From the NCBI GenBank assembly GCA_934464585.1, contig CAKSJY010000019.1, positions 1 to 14,756 of the forward strand: DNA of 14,756 nucleotides, in the 5' to 3' direction. The position numbers were made by a program, and so were the translations under genes. Source of the DNA: an uncultured Eubacteriales bacterium (lineage in GTDB: Bacteria > Bacillota > Clostridia > Oscillospirales > Acutalibacteraceae). Below the pieces are notes generated by a model, which was not told the origin of the DNA, searched no databases, and saw only the letters and a list, made by a program, of their open reading frames with translations. Shown piece by piece: positions 8,259-13,260 of the stretch. How positions within the stretch are numbered: the stretch's first letter is position 1; each line of letters opens with the position of its first letter.

Positions 8259-9392
8259 TTAAATATTTTGATATAAATCAATTAATCTCCTTTCCATTTC
8301 ATTCCACGAAAACATTTTGCTATATAACTCTTTCATACGTTTAGACATATTGTCCCATTCACTTTGTATTGAAGCCAACTCAACAAGTGCATTCCTTAAA
8401 CTTTCGCTATTATACTCTATTACCTTGCCAATATCATACTTTTCTACTAAAAAATCCATACCGGTATTTCTTGCCATAATTACAGGTTTTCCCAACATAA
8501 GGGCTTCATAAAATTTGTTTGGTGCTGCATATTTATGGTTCGGTATTTTAGGGTCATATATAGCTAGCATAATATCAGATGCTGCCTCCAACTCCAAAAC
8601 ATCTTGATAAGCAAGCTTTCCATAAAATTTTATATTTTCATTTTCTTGTGACATTTGTTTTATATATGATTCTAGCTTTTGATCTCCAAATCCACCAATA
8701 TGAAGCTCAAAACCATTCATTTTAGAACATATTCGTATAAGCTCATTAATCATTCTTCCTTGTTGGAGGCAACCAATATATACTATTTTTACTTTAGCTT
8801 TATCAAGATTGAATTTATTTTGATCTTTTAAATTTACTTTAGGAGGTGAATTATGTATTATATATAACTTCCTTGGATGAGAATCACCTATTTGTTCTTT
8901 TCTTTTTTCACTGCATATTATTGTAGCATCCGCACTTTTAATAGCCCATTCATCAAAATTCTTAACAAAATTTCTAATATACTTAGGCATATTATGACAA
9001 TCAATATAATAATCAAATATGTCATATACTAACTTTTTTTTAAAAATTTTTGAAATAACAAGTGCAGGAATCACTGTATCAAAATCACAAGCGTGTATAC
9101 AGTCTATACGCTTTCTATGCTTATAAAGCTGCTTAAACAATCCAATTTGAAACTTAAGCAATGGAATAAGATTTGATTTAAATCCGGCACCAAATGAAGC
9201 AGGTATTCCAATTCTAATGATATTCATAATACCGTGATTCAAATTGAGATTAACATCTTTTGCTTTATACCTTTGATCTCTATCCCAGGCAATAACTTTG
9301 ACATTGTATCCACTTTTTATTAATGTATCAACCTCCTTTTCTACTCTAGAATCAGGATTAGCCGGACCAGATCTCAATAAAAATATATTCAC
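8259..9392 (-). CDS. GT4 glycosyltransferase
   Basis: This 377-residue retaining glycosyltransferase has the GT-B fold, family 4. The N-terminal domain opens with MNIFLLRSGPANPDSRVEKE, whose glycine/serine loop is usual in this family, and contains HACDFDTVIPA (100-110). The nucleotide-sugar-binding C-terminal domain has VYIGCLQQGR (204-213), FYGKL (256-260) and the EX7E-like segment PNKFYEALMLGKPVIM (291-306), in which the first acidic position is not the canonical Glu. The start is GTG at 9392, preceded by GGAGGAGA-like sequence about ten bases away; no better ATG exists. It begins 19 bases after the interrupted GT4 gene and ends against wecB. The enzyme probably adds an early sugar of the repeat unit, perhaps ManNAc from the adjacent wecB product, but the donor is an inference. 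Confidence 0.9.
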   Translation of the reverse strand: MNIFLLRSGPANPDSRVEKEVDTLIKSGYNVKVIAWDRDQRYKAKDVNLNLNHGIMNIIRIGIPASFGAGFKSNLIPLLKFQIGLFKQLYKHRKRIDCIHACDFDTVIPALVISKIFKKKLVYDIFDYYIDCHNMPKYIRNFVKNFDEWAIKSADATIICSEKRKEQIGDSHPRKLYIIHNSPPKVNLKDQNKFNLDKAKVKIVYIGCLQQGRMINELIRICSKMNGFELHIGGFGDQKLESYIKQMSQENENIKFYGKLAYQDVLELEAASDIMLAIYDPKIPNHKYAAPNKFYEALMLGKPVIMARNTGMDFLVEKYDIGKVIEYNSESLRNALVELASIQSEWDNMSKRMKELYSKMFSWNEMERRLIDLYQNI

Positions 9393-9411
9393 TTATTAAA
9401 ATCTCCTCTAT

Positions 9412-10294
9412 CTATAAATATTTGTTATAAATCCTTTCCATATTTTTTATTGCATTTTTAAGAGAATATTTTTCAACATAGGATATATTGTTTTCGCCAA
9501 TTTTCTTTCTCTTATTTTGATCATTATATAATTCAATTATAGAGCTAATAAACTTATTATCATCGTCTAAATTATAAAGATATCCATTAATTCCATTTAT
9601 TATAACATCAACTTGGCCTCTTATATTTGCACATACAATCGGAAGTCCTGTTGCCATACCTTCTATTATATTAATCGGCAAACCTTCCCTGACGCTAGAA
9701 GAAATTAAAATATCAGACAATTGATATAATTTATCAACATCCATTCTGTAACCCTTAAATAACACAGTTTCACTTAAACATAATTCTCTGACTAACTTTT
9801 TATCATGTTTTAAATTTTTTCCATCACCAGCAAAAATAACTTTTAATGTTGGTATAGCCTTCTTAATTTCATTTAATGTTTTTATTATAAATTTGTGATT
9901 TTTTCCATCAGTAAATTCTGCAACGTATATTAATATAAAATCTTTCTTAGAAAATCCGTACTGTTTTTTAAGGTTTTCTTTCTCTTTCATAGTGACCGGC
10001 TTAAACCTTTTTAAGTCTACACCAACACCATCGATTTTCTCAATTTCCGCCGTTTTAAATTTGCTCTTAGCCAATTCAAAGTCTTCTTCATTTATAGTTA
10101 TAATACAATTGGTATATTTAGATAAATATTTCTCAACTGGATAATAAAACAACCAATTTTTTAAAGGGGCACCCTTATAAAAGTGGAAACCATGGGCTGT
10201 ATACAAAACTTTTGTTCCTTTTTTTCGAGCGTTTTTAGCAGCTAGACGGGTGACAACGCCGCCCATCGGTGTATGACAATGTATAAGTTCATAA
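9412..10294 (-). pseudogene. GT4 glycosyltransferase, C-terminal piece (gene split by element)
   Basis: This fragment holds 289 residues of a GT4 glycosyltransferase, from LIHCHTPMGGV to the natural stop. Family motifs are HCHTPMGGVVTRLAAK, YTAHGFHFYKGAPL, and, in the donor-binding domain, VIFAGDG and REGLPINIIEGMATGLPIV with the EX7E pair. Its missing first 80 residues lie 2.5 kb away at 12825-13073 in the same orientation and, across the 13-bp repeat, in the same frame (ELI joined to HCHTPM). The open frame runs a few codons into the element to a TTG at 10311, just after an in-frame TAA, but without a convincing ribosome binding site. As it stands the fragment lacks most of the acceptor domain's first half and is probably inactive. 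If the element excises, an intact enzyme of about 369 residues results. Related proteins (EpsD-like) act early in exopolysaccharide repeat-unit assembly. Confidence 0.9.
10282..10294 (+). repeat. Attachment-site core, left copy
   Basis: TATAAGTTCATAA, identical to the copy at 12834-12846 and in direct orientation. On the minus strand it covers the codons for YELI of the glycosyltransferase. The bases to its left (lower coordinates) are chromosomal and those to its right belong to the element. It is the expected crossover region of the tyrosine recombinase. Confidence 0.88.
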
Positions 10295-10311
10295 ATTTTA
10301 TATATCCACAA

Positions 10312-10679
10312 TATTTTTTAACTTCTATAGAATTCCACTTATTGCCTGTGTTTACTGAAAAGTCTAGTTTTGACTATCCTCGAAAATTTTGCAAAACTCT
10401 GTTATTTAGTAACAAATTAGTAACAGATTATATTAGTTAATTGATAGTGTATTCGAATTTCATAATAGGTTCTCCATTTTGTTTTTTTAGTTTTTCAACC
10501 CCTGCCTAACCCTAAAATAAATTGCTATATCATCTATGTTTTCAAACTTATTTTACATACGCCCTTGGTTCTTATAGCTACAAATATGTTTATCACTTAC
10601 CTTTGGGATGTTCATCAGTAAATGCTGTTTTTGTCTTTTACCCTTACAACTAATTAACTAACTTTTTTATTTTCTGTTA
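10312..10679. other. Left-end non-coding region of the element
   Basis: I see no credible gene in this stretch on either strand, only very short open frames such as an 8-codon minus-strand one (MKFEYTIN) after GGAGA near 10464. The region is AT-rich. It holds the left arm-type repeat (10406-10425) and, in the first bases, a tract resembling the target glycosyltransferase gene (AATATTTTTTAACT at 10310-10323). A TATAAT on the minus strand (10427-10432) has no fitting -35 box, so I do not call a promoter there. Any transcript of the capsule genes at lower coordinates would have to cross this stretch. It may be decayed remains of genes lost from a larger ancestor. Confidence 0.5.
10406..10425 (+). 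repeat. Putative integrase arm-type site, left
   Basis: TTAGTAACAAATTAGTAACA is two copies of TTAGTAACA spaced with an 11-base period, about one helical turn. The identical 20-mer lies at 12764-12783 in the same orientation. Paired short direct repeats flanking the core at both element ends are how arm-binding sites of lambda/Tn916-type integrases are arranged. It lies 111 bp inside the left core. Binding is inferred. Confidence 0.75.
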
Positions 10680-10740
10680 TTGTGGATTAAAAATCAACTA
10701 GTTTTTATAAAAACTTCAAAAGTTGATTTTTAATCCACAA
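10680..10740. repeat. Perfect 20-bp inverted repeat with nested palindrome
   Basis: The arms TTGTGGATTAAAAATCAACT (10680-10699) and its exact complement (10721-10740) flank 21 bases. Those include a perfect 16-bp palindrome, AGTTTTTATAAAAACT (10700-10715). The right arm contains the -35 box of the regulator's promoter, and the mirror copy in the left arm gives a weaker leftward TTGATT. It may be an operator for the XRE protein, which would fit autoregulation, or a cruciform-forming site such as an origin. It has no U-tract typical of a terminator. Confidence 0.85.
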
Positions 10741-10751
10741 AATAGTAAAAT
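10723..10751 (+). promoter_or_regulatory. Sigma-A-type promoter of the XRE regulator gene
   Basis: TTGATT (10723-10728), a 17-base spacer, then TAAAAT (10746-10751). The -35 box lies in the right arm of the 20-bp inverted repeat, so a protein bound there would block it. The predicted transcription start near 10757-10758 leaves a very short leader before the AGGAAAGGGGGG ribosome binding site (10759-10770). Confidence 0.6.
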
Positions 10752-10770
10752 TACATATAGGAAAGGGGGG

Positions 10771-11193
10771 ATGGTTGTGAAAGATAAAAAAAATGTGTTT
10801 CTTAAAGCACTTGGAAATAACATCAAATTATACCGAGAAGAAAAAGGATTTTCCCAGGAAGAACTTGCTAACCTATGTGGATGGAATACAAACAACGCAC
10901 GGTCAACCATTTCAAAGATTGAATCAGGAACTAATGATGTCCCAGCATCCAAGTTAAAGGTTATTGCAGAAAAACTTGGTGTGTCAGTTTGTAATCTAAT
11001 GGACTGTTCAAAAGTTCAGAGGCAAGATGAACCTATTGAGTTTATAAAACAGGTTTACAGTGAAGAAATCAGTGATATTGTTTTTTCTTGCCTAAAGCTT
11101 GACTCTGTTGATAGAATAAAAATCATTGAACGCATAAATACATTACTTGATTCTAAAAAATATTCTTTCAAAAAGGAATGGTCAAAAAATTAA
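10771..11193 (+). CDS. XRE-family helix-turn-helix transcriptional regulator
   Basis: This is a DNA-binding regulator of about 140 residues with an N-terminal HTH_3 (Cro/CI-like) domain. The segment from LGNNIKLYREEKGFSQEELA through ISKIESGTNDVPASKLKVIA to LGVSVCNLMD covers residues 14-83 and shows the typical Q-E-E-L-A second helix and the ISKIESG recognition helix region. The insertion GWNTNNARST before ISKIE is somewhat long. The C-terminal 55 residues are charged, probably helical, and may mediate dimerisation or ligand sensing; I recognise no domain there. The start is ATG at 10771 or GTG at 10777, both next to AGGAAAGGGGGG; the frame is open further upstream but lacks a ribosome binding site there. 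It probably represses its own promoter and perhaps controls the recombinase about 540 bases downstream. The target is inferred. Confidence 0.9.
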   Translation: MVVKDKKNVFLKALGNNIKLYREEKGFSQEELANLCGWNTNNARSTISKIESGTNDVPASKLKVIAEKLGVSVCNLMDCSKVQRQDEPIEFIKQVYSEEISDIVFSCLKLDSVDRIKIIERINTLLDSKKYSFKKEWSKN

Positions 11194-11476
11194 ACATCAT
11201 ATGGGCTTACCTTTTAAAAAGTGACTATATTTAAGGTGTTTCATTTATAAAAGATATTTGGTTACTACAATACAGGAAGGTAAAAATATATGTTTAGGAA
11301 GAAAAAATTGGGTATATCTATTTTATGAACTATTAAAACATTAAAGGATTTGTGACCAATTATTCCTGCAGAATTAAAGATAAAATATGATATGCCTGAG
11401 ATCTAAGCCTAAAATCACGTTCACACCTTTGCTAAATAGAATTAAATCATTTTTAGAAATAAGAGAGGAAAACTTC
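11194..11476. other. Non-coding or decayed spacer between regulator and int
   Basis: Nothing recognisable is encoded here. A 12-codon frame (MFRKKKLGISIL) after GGAAGG near 11290 is too short to support. The stretch is AT-rich and looks like worn-down coding sequence, but no family can be named. Confidence 0.4.
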
Positions 11477-11590
11477 ATGCTGAAATACCATGGTCAAACA
11501 AAGAATACATCCAAGATTAAAGGTATCAATACTTATTACTTAGTTGTGGAATATGACAATATCATTACATGCCTTTTGAATTATAGATAA
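11477..11590 (+). CDS. Possible small protein, 37 residues, unknown
   Basis: A short open frame starts at ATG 11477 with AGAGAGGA about seven to ten bases upstream, which is a good ribosome binding site. The product starts MLKYHGQTKNTSKIKGINTY and continues with VVEYDNIITCLLNYR. It is slightly basic at the N-terminus and has a short hydrophobic C-terminal part. It resembles no family I know. Its position between regulator and recombinase is where an excisionase often lies in integrative elements, but it is shorter than usual Xis proteins and shows no clear winged-helix or MerR-like pattern. The frame is open upstream to 11387 without another ribosome binding site. It could equally be a leftover of a decayed gene. 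Confidence 0.3.
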   Translation: MLKYHGQTKNTSKIKGINTYYLVVEYDNIITCLLNYR

Positions 11591-11601
11591 ATAAAAAAAT
11601 A

Positions 11602-11629
11602 GACCATATCCGATGTATCAGATATGGTC
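11602..11629 (-). terminator. Stem-loop with leftward U-tract (possible minus-strand terminator or int leader hairpin)
   Basis: GACCATATC (11602-11610) pairs with GATATGGTC (11621-11629) around a 10-base loop. Read on the minus strand the stem is followed by TATTTTTTTATT, which suits an intrinsic terminator for transcripts coming from the right. On the plus strand it lacks a U-tract and would be the first hairpin of the int leader. Confidence 0.5.
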
Positions 11630-11632
11630 AGG

Positions 11633-11724
11633 ATAGCCAAATACCGACCAAGGAATAGGTTGATATAGGCTATGTAATTACAATTATATTATCCATTCCT
11701 TGAAATTTTAATCAAGAAGGAATG
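11633..11724 (+). promoter_or_regulatory. Structured int leader with competing ribosome-binding-site pairings
   Basis: Three segments can pair in two exclusive ways. CAAGGAATAGG (11649-11659) complements CCATTCCTTG (11693-11702) with one bulge. The latter segment also complements AAGGAATG (11717-11724), which is the ribosome binding site region of int. ATAGCC (11633-11638) and GGCTAT (11668-11673) enclose the first segment in a stem, so the 11649-11702 pairing would be pseudoknot-like. One fold hides the ribosome binding site, the other frees it. No known riboswitch class is recognised. Function is inferred. Confidence 0.4.
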
Positions 11725-11730
11725 ATATTA

Positions 11731-12747
11731 ATGACAAGAAGAAATCCGAACGGTTACGGTTGCGTAACCAAATTAAATGGTAATAGATCAAGACCGTGGA
11801 TTGCCAAAGTAACCATATATGACGAACAAGGGCACGCCAAACAGTCCCCTATTGGCTACGCTGAAACAGAAAAAAAAGCAAATATTCTATTGGCTGAATA
11901 TAATAACAACCCTTGGGATATTGATCGAGAAAGGGTTACCTTGGTTGTACTCTACCAACGTTGGTCTGAAATTAAACTGCCAAAGTTAGGAAAGTCAAGT
12001 CAACTGTCCTTGCGTTCAGCATTCAAGCATTGTTCAAAATACTATGGTGTTAAGTACCGATCAATGAAATCCTATCAGATGCAAGACTGCATTGACAACT
12101 GTGGCTGTGGTTATGCAACACAATGGTCAATCAAAAACCTGTTCGGACACCTTGACAGATTCGCATTTGAAATTGACCTAATAGACAAAATGTATTCACA
12201 AATTACCACCGCTCCACCAATACCTGATACTACCCGGGAGCCATTCACGACGGAACAGGTTGATGCACTTTGGAAAATAAAAGATGACCCTTGGGTCAAC
12301 ACCGTACTGATCTACATTTATACCGGGTTCAGATTACAGGAACTTCTTGGTATGAAAACTGAGCAGGTGAACATCAAAAACTGGTATTTTGAAGGTGGAA
12401 TTAAAACCGCTGCCGGAAAATGCCGTATTGTTCCTATACATAACCGCATCAAGCCATTTGTGAAAGTACTAGTTGACGAAAGTAATAAGTATTTGTTCAC
12501 TTATCAAGGCAAAAGGTTTAGTAAGGCAAATTACTATAAGTGTTGGAGTGAAGTGATGGAAAAGATAAATGCAAATAAGACTCCACATGAAGCAAGGCAC
12601 ACATTCGAAACCAACCTTGACAACGCCAAAGGCAACAGAAAATGTATTGATATGTTAATGGGTCACAAGTCAAAAGATGTTGGAAATCGGGTCTATAATC
12701 ATAAAACCATTGAACAGTTAAGAGACACGATTGCCTTATTAAAATAG
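11731..12747 (+). CDS. Tyrosine recombinase / integrase
   Basis: This site-specific recombinase of 338 residues presumably integrates and excises the element at the 13-bp core. The N-terminal segment TRRNPNGYGCVTKLNGNRSR through KVTIYDEQG (1-35) resembles arm-binding domains of Tn916-like integrases. A core-binding domain follows (about 60-150), then the catalytic domain. It has the catalytic Arg in YTGFRLQELLG (R201), the beta-hairpin Lys in GGIKTAAGKCRIVP (K225), the HEAR box TPHEARHTF (H286, R289), GHKS (H312) and the nucleophile in RVYNH (Y322), so it appears intact. I prefer ATG 11731 to ATG 11722, because AAGAAGGA (11714-11721) abuts the latter but sits nine bases before the former. The gene is richer in G+C than the host operon. 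It ends 86 bp inside the right core. No separate excisionase is evident. Confidence 0.95.
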   Translation: MTRRNPNGYGCVTKLNGNRSRPWIAKVTIYDEQGHAKQSPIGYAETEKKANILLAEYNNNPWDIDRERVTLVVLYQRWSEIKLPKLGKSSQLSLRSAFKHCSKYYGVKYRSMKSYQMQDCIDNCGCGYATQWSIKNLFGHLDRFAFEIDLIDKMYSQITTAPPIPDTTREPFTTEQVDALWKIKDDPWVNTVLIYIYTGFRLQELLGMKTEQVNIKNWYFEGGIKTAAGKCRIVPIHNRIKPFVKVLVDESNKYLFTYQGKRFSKANYYKCWSEVMEKINANKTPHEARHTFETNLDNAKGNRKCIDMLMGHKSKDVGNRVYNHKTIEQLRDTIALLK

Positions 12748-12763
12748 TACTCTTTGTAGTAGA

Positions 12764-12783
12764 TTAGTAACAAATTAGTAACA
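12764..12783 (+). repeat. Putative integrase arm-type site, right
   Basis: TTAGTAACAAATTAGTAACA is identical to 10406-10425 and in the same orientation. It lies just after the int stop and 50 bp inside the right core. In the circular form the two 20-mers would flank the core asymmetrically (50 and 111 bp), as in typical attP sites. Integrase binding is inferred. Confidence 0.75.
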
Positions 12784-12829
12784 AAAAAGACGGAAAATGT
12801 TGTAAAATCAAACATTTTCCGTCTTTAAA
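12783..12829. terminator. Bidirectional intrinsic terminator at the right end of the element
   Basis: The perfect 16-bp arms AAAGACGGAAAATGTT (12786-12801) and AACATTTTCCGTCTTT (12811-12826) enclose a 9-base loop. On the plus strand it can end int transcription, with a short UUU tail. On the minus strand the stem runs into TTTTTTGT, a better U-tract. It therefore faces transcripts entering from the capsule promoters at 13106-13210, immediately after the truncated N-terminal glycosyltransferase piece. Confidence 0.85.
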
Positions 12830-13073
12830 AATATATAAGTTCATAATTTTCGCTATTTATAATATTTTTTAACTGCTTATATGCTTTTATATTATCCATA
12901 GAGTATGGAGATCTGTTAAAACAAACATTAAAGTTTTTATCGCAATCTAAAACTTCTTCCTCTCCATCAGATGCATAATGAACTTCATAACCTTGCTCTC
13001 TAAACCAACGCATAAAGGGTCTATTAAACTTAGAAAAATTTGCTCTATGCGAGGTAAACAATATTTTAGCCAT
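12825..13073 (-). pseudogene. GT4 glycosyltransferase, N-terminal piece (gene split by element)
   Basis: This is the beginning of the operon's first glycosyltransferase: 80 native codons, then YF and a stop supplied by the element. It starts MAKILFTSHRANFSKFNRPF and continues with MRWFREQGYEVHYASDGEEE and FNRSPYSMDNIKAYKQLKNI, which is the acceptor domain of EpsD-like GT4 enzymes. It ends ENYELI, where homologues continue into (L/I)HCHTPMGG. That continuation is exactly what the fragment at 9412-10294 supplies in frame. ATG 13073 has AAAAGGAG (13081-13088) seven bases upstream, and two promoters precede it, so the piece is probably transcribed and translated as a truncated 82-residue protein. 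Alone it lacks the sugar-donor domain and cannot be an active transferase. Confidence 0.9.
12834..12846 (+). repeat. Attachment-site core, right copy
   Basis: TATAAGTTCATAA is the direct repeat of 10282-10294. The element lies to the left and glycosyltransferase gene sequence to the right. Fifteen bases beyond the core, AATATTTTTTAACT (12861-12874) also recurs at 10310-10323 within the element's left end, at almost the same distance from the core. Confidence 0.88.
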
Positions 13074-13105
13074 GCTCTCGCTCCTTTTTAATATTTATCT
13101 TAGCA

Positions 13106-13134
13106 ATTATATCATACGATAAATGATACGTCAA
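13106..13134 (-). promoter_or_regulatory. Proximal sigma-A promoter of the polysaccharide operon
   Basis: On the minus strand: TTGACG (13134-13129), a 17-base spacer, TATAAT (13111-13106), with a predicted start near 13099. This is close to consensus. The spacer carries an inverted repeat, TATCAT and ATGATA separated by seven bases, overlapping the -10 box, which could be an operator. The promoter drives the interrupted glycosyltransferase and, before insertion, the whole operon. Confidence 0.8.
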
Positions 13135-13182
13135 ACTCACCTAACAAAAAGTATTATCATATAAAACGTTTAATTTACAATA

Positions 13183-13210
13183 ATTATACATAGTCAATTT
13201 TATGTAGCAA
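13183..13210 (-). promoter_or_regulatory. Distal sigma-A-type promoter of the polysaccharide operon
   Basis: On the minus strand: TTGCTA (13210-13205), a 16-base spacer, TATAAT (13188-13183). The -10 box is perfect and the -35 box matches four of six positions. It lies about 76 bp upstream of the proximal promoter and points the same way. Confidence 0.55.
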
Positions 13211-13260
13211 AAATATTATATATGTAATTAATTAATATTGTGTATGCTTTTGCGCTAGAT

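Larger units (their letters stand above)
10282..12846 (+). mobile_element. Compact integrative element (XRE regulator plus tyrosine recombinase) inside a GT4 gene
   Basis: The element is bounded by 13-bp direct repeats at 10282-10294 and 12834-12846, giving 2552 bp with one repeat copy. Evidence for its limits is that the flanking halves of a GT4 gene join in frame exactly at the repeat. It contains a regulator gene, one tyrosine recombinase gene, paired putative arm-type sites near both ends, a terminator and about 1 kb of non-coding DNA. There is no transposase, replication, mobilisation, capsid or resistance gene, so it is far smaller than ordinary conjugative elements or prophages. It could be a satellite, a degenerate remnant of a larger element, or a domesticated switch. 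The recombinase gene is visibly richer in G+C than the surrounding operon, which suggests transfer. Mobility and excision are not shown by the sequence. Confidence 0.9.

Noticed and set aside
10427..10432. Minus-strand TATAAT as a leftward promoter for the downstream capsule genes
   Set aside because: No acceptable -35 box lies 16-18 bases upstream, and such hexamers are common in AT-rich DNA. It remains a weak possibility.
10716..10952. Minus-strand open frame of 78 codons opposite the regulator
   Set aside because: It is the antisense shadow of the XRE gene and its promoter, has no ribosome binding site and no recognisable domain.
10312..11721. CRISPR array, tRNA or rRNA gene in the non-coding parts of the element
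   Set aside because: There are no regularly spaced repeats, no cloverleaf-like sequence and no rRNA motifs. The attachment site is in a protein gene, not a tRNA.
10282..12846. Transposon or insertion sequence interpretation of the insertion
   Set aside because: No DDE or serine transposase and no terminal inverted repeats are present. The 13-bp direct repeats plus a tyrosine recombinase fit site-specific integration, not transposition with a target duplication.
10282..12846. Invertible promoter or shufflon-type inversion switch
   Set aside because: The cores are in direct orientation, so recombination between them would delete the segment, not invert it.
13200..13258. Terminator after the beta-helix gene (GCAAAA and TTTTGC arms with AATATT segments)
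   Set aside because: The stem is AT-rich and interrupted, the loop is long and no U-tract follows, so it is not supportable.
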